From Dendrocalamus latiflorus (Eukaryota; Streptophyta; Magnoliopsida; Poales; Poaceae): 64,000 bases of DNA. The position numbers were made by a program, and so were the translations under genes. The first letter of the stretch is position 1, and the number at the start of each line of letters is the position of its first letter. The notes under the pieces were generated by a model. The model ran no database searches. It was given only the letters and a program-made list of their open reading frames with translations, and was not told the DNA's origin. This document shows positions 1 to 11,280 of the stretch, in pieces. The stretch spans positions 29,374,672 through 29,438,671 of the forward strand of contig CM029626.1 in assembly GCA_017311315.1 (NCBI GenBank), written 5' to 3'.

Positions 1-908
1 CAGAGGGCGGAAGCACCCGAGACACACGTGGATCGAATCCGTCTTCGCGGGGGCCATTCGGCACAACATACTTCCCCCGGGAGGAGAGTGGCGCCGCCCC
101 ATGCATCGTGAACTCCTCGGCTAGGTCGCGCACGCTCATTCGGCGGGCGACACCGACGAGGCTCTGTAGCTTTCGCATGTCATCAATCTCCACCTTCAGA
201 CTCGGCGTGCTGTTAAACGAGATCGGCCCACCTCGGCACTGCATTCTGCTCTTCTCGGTCACGGTGTAATCGAACCACCACCGCGTCCAGCCGGATGCCC
301 ACTGCCCTGGCGAGGCTGACACAGGGAACAACGTCGCGCAGGACGCCCGGAGCACGAAGTCCACACCGCCGAAGTTTGACACCGCCCCGCCAACCTTTCT
401 GGGTCGACAGTGTGCATCGTGCAGAGTGGCGAATAAGCTCGCGCTGGGGCGCCACCCCTCTGTCCGCATCGCCCATGCGAAGACAGCAAGGCGGAGTATC
501 GCGTGTGGCGTCAGCTGGGCTAGCTCCAACTCGTAGGCCCGCAGGACTTCGCCCACAAACAACGTGCAGGGCATCCGAAGGCCGGCATCGAAGAACGCGA
601 TGAAAACAATTGCCTCCAGGGCCCCGGGCTTCGGCTCCGTCTCGTCCCGGCGGGGTAAGCGAGCCCCATTGCGATCCGCGATCTTCCCCTCATCCACGAG
701 CCGTTGCAGCGTCCCTTCCGTCATGCGGCTCTTCCCCAGCACACGGGAGCAGGAGCCTCCCGAGTACTCCATCGCGTTCCACAGCTTGTTGGCGCGCGAG
801 CTCCCCCGCGGCACCAGTTTGTACTCTTGGGAAGGATGGTTCACCTCGCCCTGGCTAGGCAAGGAACCGCTGCGGGGGTGGTAGGTGGCTTCGTCGTGGC
901 TAGCCATC
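1..908 (-). CDS. Antisense ORF of the Tat element, putative gypsy-type transposon protein (Transposase_28-like), cut by the window edge
   Basis: Reading the minus strand from the ATG at 908-906, the frame stays open for at least 302 codons and leaves the window at base 1. The central part (DAGLRMPCTLFVGEVL, then YELELAQLTPHAILRLAVF, about residues 115-160) resembles the plant family named putative gypsy type transposon (PF04195). Its biochemical role is unknown. The gene faces the 3' LTR, opposite to the element's own transcription, as antisense ORFs in Tat elements do. A homologue at 14736-15480 is full of stops, so this copy is notable for being open. It is GC-rich, unlike the AT-rich flank. 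The family assignment is by motif resemblance only. Confidence 0.65.
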
Positions 909-1410
909 ACTCGTCGCGACAGAAGAAGAAGAAGAAGCAGGCAAAGGAGCAACTAGGCGCGACAGTTAGCACGGGCGCAAGCGAAGCGGCAGATCAAAAA
1001 GCAAAACGCAAAAGGGTGCCTCCACCTTAACACTAGCACCTTATAAAGGCCGCTCGCCTGCCTTGTGGCTCTACGCACAGACGGATCAAATTCCCAGCGA
1101 TTCGGCTATCCAAGATTTGGAAAGACGAACCGTCGGGACCTAGAGGTCCGCGCCTGGTAGGTGGCCAAGCAGCGCACAACGCCCCTACCTCTTCAACACG
1201 CGTCCAACTTCTCGGGGGACGAGGCGAACGGCCGCGGTCACGCAACCGCCCACATCCCACGACGCACCAGTCGTGAGTCGCCACGTGCCCCACCTGCAGC
1301 ATGGCAGACTGCACGACGCGACAGCCTGACTTCTGCCAGGCCAGGCGTCGGCGTAATTCCAGCCACCATTAAAAGCGCACTACGAGACTGCAAGGTCACA
1401 ACAGCCCCGG
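909..1410. other. Non-coding tract between antisense ORF and minisatellite
   Basis: The segment begins with an A/G-rich stretch (918-945) and has no convincing gene. From about 1048 it forms the first copy of a local duplication whose second copy begins near 2994. Confidence 0.5.
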
Positions 1411-1430
1411 AGCGCGCGTGTCTACTTCGA
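1048..1430. repeat. Copy A of a local direct duplication
   Basis: The sequence from 1061 (GTGGCTCTACGCACAGACGG) to the start of the minisatellite recurs at 3007-3385 with few differences, offset by about 1946 bp. Both copies lead directly into the same 66-bp repeat array, so a block of non-coding sequence plus array was duplicated in tandem within the element. Confidence 0.85.
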
Positions 1431-2496
1431 CTTGGGCGCCAGCTTCGCTGCCACCCGTTCGAAGGGTAGGGGACGGAGCGCGCACGTCTACTTCGGCTAG
1501 GCGCCAGCTTCGCTGCCACCCGGTCGAAGGATAGCGGACGGAGCGCGCGCGTCTACTTCGACTTGGGCGCCAGCTTCGCCGCCACCCGTTCGAAGCGTAG
1601 GGGACGGAGCGCGCGCGTCTACCTCGACTAGGCGCCAGCTTCGCTGCCACCCGTTCGAAGGGTAGGGGACGGAGCGCGCGCGTCTACTTCGACTTAGGCG
1701 CCAGCTTCGCTGCCACCCGTTCGAAGGGTAGGGGACGGAGCGCGCGCGTCTACTTCGACTTGGGCGCCAGCTTCGCTGCCACCCGTTCGAAGGGTAGGGG
1801 ACGGAGCGCGCGCGTCTACTTCGACTAGGCGCCAGCTTCGCTGCCACCCGTTCGAAGGGTAGGGGACGGAGCGCGCGCGTCTACTTCGACTTAGGCGCCA
1901 GCTCCGCTGCCACCCGTTCGAAGGATACCGGACGGAGCGCGCGCGTCTACTTCGACTTAGGCGCCAGCTCCGCTGCCACCCGTTCGAAGGGTAGGGGACG
2001 AAGCGCGCGCGTCTACTTCGACTTAGGCGCCAGCTCCGCTGCCACCCGTTCGAAGGGTACAGGACGGAGCGCGCGTGTCTACTTCGACATAGGCGCCAGC
2101 TCCGCTGCCACCCGTTCGAAGGGTGGGGGACGGAGCGCGCGCGTCTATTTCGACTTAGGCGCCAGCTCCGCGGCCACCCGTTCGAAGGGTAGGGGACGGA
2201 GCGCGCGCGTCTACTTCGACTTAGGCGCCAGCTCCGCTGCCACCCGTTCGAAGGGTAGCGGATGGAGCGCGCGCGTCTACTTCCACTTAGGCGCCAGCTC
2301 CGCTGCCACCCGTTCGAAGGGTACAGGACGGAGCACACGCGTCTAGCTCGACTTAGGCGCCAGCTCCGCAGCCACCCGTTCGAAGGGTAGGGGACGGAGC
2401 GCGCGCGTCTACTTCGACTTAGGCGCCAGCTCCGCTGCCACCCGTTCGAAGGGTAGAGGACGGAACGCGCGCGTCTGCTTCGACTTCGGCGCCAGC
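1411..2496. repeat. Minisatellite array 1, 65-66 bp unit, about 16 copies
   Basis: The unit starts GCGCCAGCTTCGCTGCCACC and ends with a CGTCTACTTCGACT-type motif followed by AG or TAGG. Most units are 66 bp, some 65 bp. Because 66 is a multiple of three, the minus strand reads as a 22-residue repeat (RSWRL, SRSRR, ARSVPYP, SNGWQ). It stays open from 2599 to 1694 for 301 codons; the 65-bp units break the frame. It has no domain and looks like a side effect of unit length. Tandem arrays in this part of the element are known for Grande-type retrotransposons. Confidence 0.9.
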
Positions 2497-2993
2497 CAAG
2501 AACAGAGAATAGCACATACGACCACCGTAACTCGAACAGGCAAAGGTCAATGTTGCGGTAAGAGCAGACATGATCTCGCAGGCAGATATGAATCGCCACA
2601 CCAGCATATGCTCGTTCCCACGAGCAGAGCGTACGGATGACTCCATATCTGTCTACGAGAGCAAGTCAGGCCTTGCCATTCCCGTGTCAAGCGGCGACGC
2701 ATTCCCACAAACGGGACGTATTTGGTTCACCGGCGCTCGCAGGCATTGACGCCGGTCGACGCCGTCATCAAACACAGGTGCACAAAACTTTTCCTACATA
2801 TGAGAAGTTAACCATGAACAGGTACGGGATGTACAGCAAGGGATGTCTAGGGAGCGGCCCCTGGCGCCAGCATATTTATACTCAGCCTCGCTAGACGAAG
2901 AGTCGCCAGCGTGGAGGCATGCCAACCGGCGGAAGCACAAGCGCAAGGCGTCGGACGGTGCAGCTACCAGAGGCACGCGAGACCAACCGTCTG
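2497..2993. other. Unique spacer between the two array copies
   Basis: About 500 bp with no supported gene. It contains the tail of the open frame from array 1 and ends at the start of duplication copy B. Confidence 0.5.
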
Positions 2994-3385
2994 CGTGCCT
3001 GCCTGGTGGCTCAACACACAGACGGATCAAATCCCCAGTGATCCGGCTGTCCAAGATTTGGAAAGAAGAACCGCCGGGACCTAGAGGGCCGCGCCTGGTA
3101 GGTGGCCAACCAGCGCACAAAGCCCCTACCTCTTCAACACGCGTCCAACTTCTCGGGGGACGAGGCGAACGGCCGCGGTCACGCAACCGCTCACATCCCA
3201 CGACGCACCAGTCGTGAGCCGCCACGTCCCCCACCTGCAGCATGGCAGACTGCACCACGCGACAACCCGACTTCTGCCAAGCCAGGCGTCGGCGTAATTC
3301 CAGCCGCCATTAAAAGCGCACTACGAGACTGCAAGACCACGACAGCCCCGGAGCGCAACCATACCAGCGCGCGCGTCTACTTCGA
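2994..3385. repeat. Copy B of the local direct duplication
   Basis: This matches 1048-1430, including the run CGCGTCCAACTTCTCGGGGG and the following ACGCAACCGC segment. It leads into array 2, as copy A leads into array 1. Confidence 0.85.
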
Positions 3386-3713
3386 CTAGGTGCCAGCTTC
3401 GCTGCCACCCGTTCGAAGGGTAGGGGACGGAGCGCGCGCGTCTACTTCGACTACTTCGCTGCCACCCGTTCGAAGGGTAGGGGACGGAGCGCGCGCGTCT
3501 ACTTCGACTAGGCGCCAGCTTCGCTGCCACTCGTTCGAAGGGTAGGGGACGGAGCGCGCGCGTCTACTTCGACTAGGCGCCGGCTTCGCTGCCACCCATT
3601 CGAAGGGTAGGGGACGGAGCGCGCGCGTCTACTTCGACTAGGCGCCAGCTTCGCGGCCACCCGTTCGAAGGGTAGGGGACGGAGCGCGCGCGTCTACTTC
3701 GATTTCGGCGCCA
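3365..3713. repeat. Minisatellite array 2, about 5 copies
   Basis: Same unit as array 1. One unit near 3450 is shortened by an internal deletion joining CTACTTCGACT to ACTTCGCTGCC. All five use the AG-ending 65-bp form, so no long minus frame forms here. Confidence 0.85.
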
Positions 3714-3825
3714 CCCTCCCCTACCACAATCCCAGACTACAGGCTTCCCAACCGCGAGTTTGGAGGAATTCACAGGCCGCAGGGGACGGAGGGGGCCAAA
3801 GGACTCGACGACATGGCTTCGGCCC

Positions 3826-4097
3826 TGTGAAGCCCTTCACCATGAGAGGCTCCTGTCGTAGGGGTGGCCCCCACCTAAACCCAGCAGGCCTGGTAGGAGA
3901 TTATAAGGCCCAGAATAGGCCATGTGTAATGACATAACTGCCCCCAGAGGGGATAACCAGATGCAAGGGTATAACTGTAAAAGCACTCCTCATGTGTATA
4001 TATATATGAGTAAGCCATGGGAGAGGACCCAGGCCATTACACTTATCTTCATCACTCTCCACTACCATCTCTCTCTGTTTGGTCTGTAGCCACAACA
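3826..4097 (+). repeat. 3' LTR of the Tat element
   Basis: It begins TGTGAAGCCCTTCACCATGA and ends GTAGCCACAACA, with a TATA-type run GTATATATATATGAG near 3992-4006. The LTR at 16050-16310 starts TGGTAAAGCCC and ends with the same GTAGCCACAACA, and sequence diverges on both sides, which defines both edges. Upstream is a purine-rich tract, so this is a 3' LTR. The first bases are inferred from alignment of the two LTRs. Confidence 0.7.
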
Positions 4098-4767
4098 GAA
4101 ACCCCTCCGAATCAAGCGCGCTTCAATTTGCCCTCAGTTCTTAAACATCTTTAAATTCTCGCAGTGAGTGCATGGACAGTACATATATTCCACCCCCTTA
4201 TTCAACATATCCTCCTCGGCAGCTCTTGTAAAAGTAGACACGCCATTAATGTACTCTTCACTCACAGGGTTCGCAGCATACATCCAGCTTCGGTCCTACA
4301 TTATGTATATATATATAACAACTTAGTATTAAAAATTAAATTAATTAATTATTACTATATATATACCATATGCATTGAGGCTTTGCTAGCTTAATTCATA
4401 TTATAAACACAATAGCTATTTCCCTAGCGATCGCTAAAGGTATATAACCAACAATTTTGACAAATTTAGCCTCCCACATGATGGAAACTCATCATGTATG
4501 GTCAAGTAGATGCAAACCATCTTCAATAACACTCACCAAAACTTAGATCCAAATTGTAATGCAAAGAAAAATAAATTTCATTACTAACGATATCTAGAGC
4601 AACCAAAAACGTATGAATCTTCAAAGCTCAATCTCTGCCTCCTCCCACCAAATTAATTGGCCTGAAATCGTCTAGCTTGCCTCCTGAGCGAAAGAGTGCA
4701 GCACCGGTTACATCTGGATCGAAATGAAGACAGATGCGGTTCTGAGCGGCGTAATAAATGTCTAGCG
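4098..4767. other. AT-rich intergenic DNA
   Basis: No supported gene, RNA gene or complete transposon is seen. The sequence is typical degenerate plant intergenic DNA. Confidence 0.5.
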
Positions 4768-5121
4768 CCATTATCACAGACGGTTTTTTATTAAAAACCG
4801 TCTGTGATAATTTTGAGATCATCACAGATGGTTTTTAATACAAACCGTCTGTGATAATCAGCTTATCACAAACGGTTTTTAATAAAAAAATCGTCTGTGA
4901 TAATTCCAAATTATCACAGACGGTTTTTAATAAAAATCGTCTGTGATACTAAAATATCACAGACGGTTCATCGGTAAGAACCATCTGTGATACTCATTTT
5001 CTCCGACGCCATCAACACAAACGGTGTCCAAATTAAAACCGTATGTGTTAGTGTCGGTCATAGACGGTTTTGTCAAACCATCTGTGATTTGGCGTCTAGT
5101 ATTAGGCTTTCTGTGATAGTG
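4768..5121. mobile_element. CACTA-type (En/Spm) terminal region or small non-autonomous element
   Basis: The right end read on the minus strand is CACTATCACAGAAAGCC, that is CACTA at the terminus (5117-5121). Inside are alternating direct and inverted copies of ATCACAGACGGTTTTTA with complements such as CGTCTGTGATA, the usual subterminal pattern of CACTA elements. The left side (near 4740-4770) carries a degenerate complement of the right end (GTCTAGCGCCA against ACTAGACGCCA). This could therefore be a short non-autonomous element with a decayed left end. No transposase is present. Confidence 0.7.
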
Positions 5122-7141
5122 AGTGCAGCTTTTAAGCTTCCAGATCTTTTGTGCAAGTGGTGAACATTAACATAAATAGCAAACAAAAGAATATTCTAAC
5201 CTAGACAAAAAAAATAAATTAAACTTTGTGAACCCTTACAGAAACAGAAAACAAAAAAAGTCTATCCTAGACAAAAAAAAACGTAAACTTGGTGAACAGA
5301 AACATAGATAGAAAACAAAGGACTATTCTAGCCTAGACAAAAAATAAATAAATTAAACTTGGTGAACCCTTACAGAAACATAAAACAAAAAAACCTATCC
5401 TAGAGAAAAAAATCGTAAACTTGGTGAACCCTTACAAAAATGTAGAGAAATTAGAGACTAACAAAATCTAGATAAAAAGATTGGTGAACCCCTAGAACTT
5501 GTTCAAATGTTTCCAGTCGATTATACAAACAAATAGAAGTTGCGGGCCTATTGACCTAAAATTGCAGAATGCGAAACACTATAAATTTAATTAAAAAGGC
5601 ATGCAAGTTCATAGCTATCAAGTGGATTCATTCAGAAAATTTCTTAGAAAACATATTATTTGAAAAAATAAATAGAAGTTGCACGCCAAATGAACTAAAA
5701 TTGCATCATATTAAACACTAAAATTTTCATCAAAAATGTATGCAAGCTGAAACATATCTTGTAATATCATAGAAAGTTTTCATTTAAAAACAAAATAATT
5801 GTATAAAACCTAAGACTAAAATTTTAATAAAGAAGATATGCAAGTTCAAATATGTCACATTTTTCATAGAGAATGTCCCTTTTAAAACATATTAACAACA
5901 GAAATTAATAGAGGTTATACAACCAGAGAACTAAAATTGCGAGAAACCTAAGACTGAAAGTTTTAATAAGATGATACGTAAGTTGATAGCTGTCAGTATA
6001 TTTAAAAAACCTTCTTAACATACAAAATAGACGTTACAAAAAGCAACTGCAATACAACCAGGTTCTTAGATTCAGGACTGCAATACCACTACAATTATAG
6101 CTAACCTACTATGAAATTTTTTACATGGCAGGGATTCCTAAAGGTTCACTAGCAGGTAGGGTAAATATCTTTTCATTACTTTTATATGAAGTAGAACAGT
6201 AAATACTGTATATAAAATGAAAACTTACAGGAAGCTTGATAAAGAATTGCACATTACCTAGCACTACAATTTTAACTAAAGTGGAATGCAATTTTCTACA
6301 TGCCAGGTTTCTGGAAGGGGCAGAATAAACTTTATATAAAATAAAACAATTTAGTTTTAAGCACAAATAAATGGCTTACAAGACAACACAAACATTCATT
6401 ACGGAATTATATACACCAAGTTTCTGTCTCTGCCAAAAAAAAATAGAGGAAGAGAGCAACAGCTAAGAAGACAGCAGGTAACCATTGCTACAAGGTATTC
6501 TAGACTGAATATATACCTACAAATAAAATATTAAACTCATTCGCTTGTAATTCGAAAACATGGCAGACAATATATGAGCGCAATAGTCAACGAGGCGGGA
6601 CAGCATCTAACAAAAATGAGAAGAGACCAAAGAAGCAACGAAAGCTTCAAGAGAACTCAAGGCGCTTAAAAGAATGACAAAAGGATCATTGGAGACTCTA
6701 ATTTATTGGAATAACTCATCATAATGTAATTTATTGGTCGACGATGTAGTTGACCAGGATTATTTTTCAATTACATGCAGATATTAGACATGCATTGAAG
6801 TGCAAGTCAACTTTGCATTTACGAAGATTTTGCATGTACTCTAGTGCATGACAGTTATATTTTCAGTAATAATTAACACCTCATAATGCTAAACCAAATC
6901 AAACATGTAATTAGCCCTCCTAATCACCTCTACATGCAACCACCAAAATCCACTGCAATCTTTCGGCCAAGACCCATTACATGCATGCAGCCGCACAGAT
7001 TACCAAGCAAGGACAACGAAAAAATCATGCATCCAAGTAGCAGCCGTCATGATGATCACAAGCCGAGACTTCTCCTTTTTAATCTGCTAACCCCATCCAT
7101 CTATTGAGAAATCGTCTCTCACGACCATCGATCGATTTCTC
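5122..7141. other. AT-rich intergenic DNA with a degenerate tandem repeat
   Basis: Between about 5190 and 5450 a motif of CCTAGACAAAAAA, then AACTTGGTGAAC, then GAAACATAAAACAAAA recurs about four times with drift. The remainder is AT-rich and holds no supported gene. Confidence 0.5.
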
Positions 7142-7352
7142 TGCTTAATATAAAATAAGATCAATCACAGAAGACAGAATAATAGATTGAAAACACACAA
7201 AGAGGTAGAGAATACTCCTGGTCTTTCTTTATTGCCTTTGATTGCATGAGTACAAAATATGCCGGTATGGCTTCCTATTTATAGTCTACCGACGAGGTGA
7301 CCACCATGTGCCAAGGCTGCTGGCCCAGGCCCAGGTTTCCTAACACTCCCCC
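7142..7352 (-). repeat. 3' LTR of a minus-strand Copia element
   Basis: On the minus strand a purine tract (AAGGGGGAG) is followed by TGTTAGGAAACC (start at 7352), then CTATAAATAG as a TATA-type box. The lower edge is placed at the TG near 7142 by inference. The pol remnant upstream supports a 3' LTR. Confidence 0.6.
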
Positions 7353-7588
7353 TTGGGCACTCATCCGACACGCTCATGCCTCGTTAAAACTCCATAAAAG
7401 TCCAGTGAAAAAAATTTGGAGAAAGAGTACATGATACATGTTATGCTACGATGCACGAATTGCCTCATTAAAAACCTTGGTCGAGAAACTTCAGGAAAAC
7501 TTGTCAAGGGAAAAAGAGTACCATTCGCCCAATTTTATTTTGCCTTCAGAACTTATTCTTTTGGGTACTTGATCTTCATGATCAAGAT

Positions 7589-7985
7589 TTAATAACGGGC
7601 TTGAGAGAATTTTTCCACTGAATTTTGCATTTCTCTAAGTCTCATCATTCCAATTCCTCGTATGCACCTTTTAAAGCTAGATGCAGGGAGTGACTTAGTG
7701 AACAAATCTGCCAGATTTTCACATGACTTAGTATGCAGTACTTTAATCTCGTGCATCTTTTGCAATTCATGAGTATAGAAGAACTTGGGGTTGATGTGTT
7801 TTGTGAGATGACTCTTCACATAGCCTGTCTACACTTGTGCAACGTAAGCTACATTATCTTCATAGATAATTGTGGGGGCTTGCACAATATTCATTCCACA
7901 TGATTGCTGAATGTGGTGAATCATTCGTCGGAGCCAAACGCACACTCGTGCGGCTTCATACAGTGCTATAATTTCTAAGTGGTCT
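7589..7985 (-). pseudogene. Copia pol C-terminal fragment (RNase H)
   Basis: Minus-strand translation gives YEAARVCVWLRRMIHHIQQS, then TIIYEDNVAYVAQV, an in-frame TAG near 7830, then VKSHLTKHINPKFFYTHELQ and NLADLFTKSLPASSF. These are the RNase H C-terminal motifs of Ty1/copia elements (ADLFTKSLP is diagnostic). The rest of pol is missing: homology stops abruptly near 7985 where the Tat element begins. It pairs with the LTR at 7142-7352. It is a truncated, dead copy. Confidence 0.85.
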
Positions 7986-8309
7986 ATGGTGCGAGGTCCA
8001 TGGGCGGGGCAAACATCTCACCCGGCACTGTCGAACCATCGCAACACTCTGTTAAAGTGTTGCCAGGGACGGAGCCCTCGACACAAGAGCACTAGCAGTG
8101 GCACATGTGTAGCAACCCCTGAAGGGCCAACTTATCCAATCCACCCCCACTGCTTTGTGCATACAGGCCCCCGATGGCAGATCACACCGAGTCATCAACA
8201 TCATCACGCGTGGTTCATCATTAGAGTTCTCATCCGGAAGACAGCAGAGAGCCTACGCCCGCTGGCTACATCATGTCACCACATACCCCGCTCAACTGCC
8301 CCCGAGCTG

Positions 8310-9545
8310 AGCACAGGCCGACATTACTTTCACAGTGGCCGATGCGGCGGGGATTGACTTCCCCCACCAAGATCCATTGGTGGTGCAGGCGAGCATCGGA
8401 GGATGCAACATCAAGCGAGTCCTTGTCGATGGAGACGGCTCGACAGATATCTTGTTCGTCAACGCCTTCTACTGATGGCCATCCCCCAGAGCAGGCTTGA
8501 GCCTCTGGGCATGCCACTTCAGGGCTTCAGAGGGCAACCGCTGCGAGCCCTGGGACAGGTACCACTCGAAGTGTCCTTTGGCAAGGGCAAGCAAGCAAGA
8601 AGCAATGTGGTAACCTTGAACATCGTGGACCTTCCCTACCCGTATAATGCCATCCTCGGGAGGGCAACCCTTAATGCCTTTGGAGCAGTCCCTCATCATA
8701 ATTCCTTGTGCATGAAGCTCCTGGGCCCGAAGGGGATTATTATGGTGTTCGGGGACCAAGACCTCGCTCGCTGAATAGAGCTAGGTGCGCGAGGTCCCCT
8801 CCGCAAGGTGCACACCTTAGCGAGACCATCGCAACACCCACGCTGTCATCACCGTCAGCCACAAGGTGGACGCCTAAGCCAAAGGGCGAGATCAAGATGG
8901 TCCCCCTGCACAGGACGGATGCTTGTCGGCAGGTCTCCATTGGCGAGGGCCTCACCCTGGAAGCTGAGCAGGAACTTCTCTAGGTCCTTTGCAGCAACGC
9001 GGATATCTTCGCATGGTCAACGGCGGACATCACAAGACTAGACCGTTCCATCATATAGCACAAGCTGGCGGTGCACCCTGACGTCAAGTCGGTCAAACAG
9101 AAGTTGAGTCGCATGTCTCTCAAATGCCAGGAAGCAGCAAAGACAGAGGTCACCAAGTTACTCCAGTCTGGCATCATCCATGAAGTGCACCACCCGAAGT
9201 GACTCGCTAATCCGATGCTGGTCAAGAAAGCCAACGGTGTGTGGCGCATGTGCATTGACTTCACGAATCTTAACAAGACATGCCCAAAGGACAATTACCC
9301 CCTCCCACGAATCCACCAATTGGTAGACGCCGCGGCGGGTGTGAGTTAATGAGCTTCCTGAACGCATACTCCGGTTACCACCAAATCTGCATGGCCGTGA
9401 GGACGAGGCCAAAACAAGTTTCATAATCCCAAGGGGCACCTACTGCTTCACTAGAATGTCCATCAGCCTCAAAATGTGGGGGCCACATTCACCCGCCTGG
9501 TAGCCCTCGTCCTCGCCTCCCTGCTCGAGCAAACGTCGAAGCCTA
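8310..9545 (+). pseudogene. Tat-type gypsy protease and reverse transcriptase remnant
   Basis: Protease region: RVLVDGDGSTDILFVNAF (about 8415-8470; the usual motif is VDGGSSADIL), then DLPYPYNAILGRATLNAFGA and HHNSLCMKLLGPKGII, typical for Tat-lineage elements. Reverse transcriptase starts near 9060 with HPDVKSVKQKLSRMSLKCQE and continues MLVKKANGVWRMCIDFTNLN, TCPKDNYPLPRIHQLVDAAA, NAYSGYHQICMAV and IPRGTYCF. Stops and frameshifts are frequent. It stops near 9545, before the YXDD catalytic motif, at the junction with the minus-strand element. Confidence 0.8.
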
Positions 9546-10283
9546 CGTCGATGGGCCCACTGACAATGGCGACAGCGTCAGCGTGATTGGTTTGAAACCA
9601 TACACCACCTCGAATGGACACAATTGAGTTGTAGAATGTACCGCCATATTATATGCAAACTCCACATGCGGTAAACAATCTTCCCACTCTTTCAAGTTCT
9701 TCTTTATCATGGTACGCAGCAACATTGAAAGCGTACGGTTCATCACCTCCGTTTGTCCATCTATTTGTGGGTGACAAATCGTTGAAAACAGCAACTTTGT
9801 CCCAAGCTTAGCCCACAAAGTCTTCCAAAAGTAGCTCATGAACTTGACATCACGATCAGAAACAATGGTGCTTGGCATTCCATGCAATATCACAATCTCC
9901 CTGAAAATCAAGTCAGCTACATGCGACGCATCGTCACTCTTATGACAGGGAATAAAATGTGCCATTTTAGAAAACCTATCCACAACAACAAAGACTGAAT
10001 CTCTTCCCCTCTTGGTCCTAGGCAGTCCTAACACAAAATCCATGTTAATATCTTCCCAAGGAGCATTAGGAATCAAAAATAGAGTATACAAACCATGTGG
10101 ATTGAGTTTTGACTTTACCTTATGGCATGTGATGCATCTTTGAACGAACCTCCCAACATCTCGCCCAATCTTTTGCCAATAGAAGTGATCAGCCAATATC
10201 ATGTAAGTATTCTCTCTCCCAAAATGCCCCATCAATCCTCCTGCATGAGATTCCCTTTGTCCAAAAGTGCTTGCACTTGGCAC
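9543..10283 (-). pseudogene. Gypsy integrase fragment
   Basis: This 246-codon open frame contains the zinc-binding part (GHFGRENTYMILADHFYW, RCITCHKVKS) and the catalytic core: PWEDINMDFVLGLP with the first aspartate, TIVSDRDVKF with the second, and CHPQIDGQTEVMNRTLSMLL with the glutamate. KMAHFIPCHKSDDASHVADL is typical of chromovirus integrases. It is fused upstream to RT-start sequence by a deletion and truncated downstream at the Tat junction. The frame is open, but the protein lacks RT and RNase H, so I treat it as a dead fragment. Confidence 0.85.
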
Positions 10284-10741
10284 TGAATTTCCTTTATTTC
10301 TTCTGGATTTGTGCGATACGGCGGCTGGTTGGGAAAAGGGGCTTCCGGAACCAAGTCAATTTGATGCTCAATCCCTCGAATAGGTAGTAGACCAGCGGGC
10401 ACCTCCTCCAGAAACACGTCGTCGTAAGCCTGCAAAACTTGAGAAATGACACTAGGAAGAGATGTTAAATTATTAATAGAAAGTAATGCATCCTTGTACA
10501 ACAATACAAGGTTCTTGAAAGCGGGATCATCTTTCATCTCTCTCAGATCAGATTTGGTGGTTATCATGACTAAGTTTTTCTCTTCCTCACTCATACTTTT
10601 ATCTCTCGGTTTTGGTTTGTGGCTCTCACTCGCCTTTTGTGGAATCACACTCTTTTGTTCTCTCCCTTTCTCACTCTCAACCTGCACTTCAATTTTTTGT
10701 ACATTATCATTTACAATTTGAGTCAACGGTCGTAGCACCAC
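10284..10741 (-). pseudogene. Gypsy spacer and reverse transcriptase N-terminal fragment
   Basis: Its minus translation includes VLQAYDDVFLEEVPAGLLPI, GIEHQIDLVPEAPFPNQPPY and EIQCQVQALLDKG, the segment just before the RT domain in plant gypsy pol. It ends as RT should begin and joins integrase sequence directly, which marks an internal deletion of RT and RNase H. Confidence 0.8.
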
Positions 10742-10856
10742 TTATTTGTTGTTCCACCAAAACTTGTATTGATTAGTTCTTCCATCATGAAGCACAGCAC
10801 GATCATATTGCCATGGCCTTCCTAGCGGCAAGTGACATACATCCATACGCACCACA

Positions 10857-11216
10857 TCACACTCCACTATCACGATAAGTGTCAATTTCAAATTCAACAT
10901 CCACGGTGTATCTCACATTCAACGAGCCTCTCTCATGCAACCACTGGATCTGATATGGATATAGGTGTTTCTTGTACTTCAATCCAAGTTTATTGCAAAG
11001 CTCCTTACTAGCAAAATTATGACAACTCCCACCATCAATGATTACTTTGTAAAATTTGCCATTTTTGCTAACTTGAGTTCTTGTGTGAAATATATTGCAG
11101 TGTTGTTCATGGGAAGCCTTTGGTTGCACACTCAACACCGTCGGTGTGCACACAAGTATAGGACCAACACCGGGATCACAATACTCTGTCTTGCTGTTCC
11201 TCATGTACATCATCAT
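10857..11216 (-). pseudogene. Gypsy aspartic protease region
   Basis: The motif VIIDGGSCHNFASKELCNKL contains a variant of the retropepsin active site (D[ST]G in most families; IDGGS in this plant group). It is followed by HLYPYQIQWLHERGSLNVRY, also typical. The frame is not continuous with gag or RT. Length and order match the protease part of a chromovirus polyprotein. Confidence 0.75.
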
Positions 11217-11280
11217 GTGTCCCTATATCAGCATGGTGATCATCCTCTTCTTCACTTGTATAATCATATTCCCCATTCTC

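Larger units (their letters stand above)
1..4097 (+). mobile_element. 3' part of a Tat-lineage Ty3/gypsy retrotransposon
   Basis: The order is antisense ORF (908 to 1), a long non-coding tract with a minisatellite, a purine-rich tract near 3780-3802, and a 3' LTR (3826-4097). An antisense ORF plus tandem repeats between pol and the 3' LTR is a known layout of Grande/RIRE2-type Tat elements. No pol is visible because the window begins inside the antisense ORF. A second, decayed element with the same antisense ORF and LTR type lies at 8000-16310, which supports the grouping. The LTR is in + orientation while the ORF is on the minus strand. The lineage call is inferred from layout and the antisense protein; the 5' half is not seen. 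Confidence 0.7.

Noticed and set aside
1694..2599. 301-codon minus ORF as a repeat-protein gene
   Set aside because: It is the minisatellite read in the frame kept open by its 66-bp unit; there is no domain, and sibling arrays break the frame.
1411..3713. CRISPR-like array
   Set aside because: Units are contiguous with no spacers and the genome is a plant.
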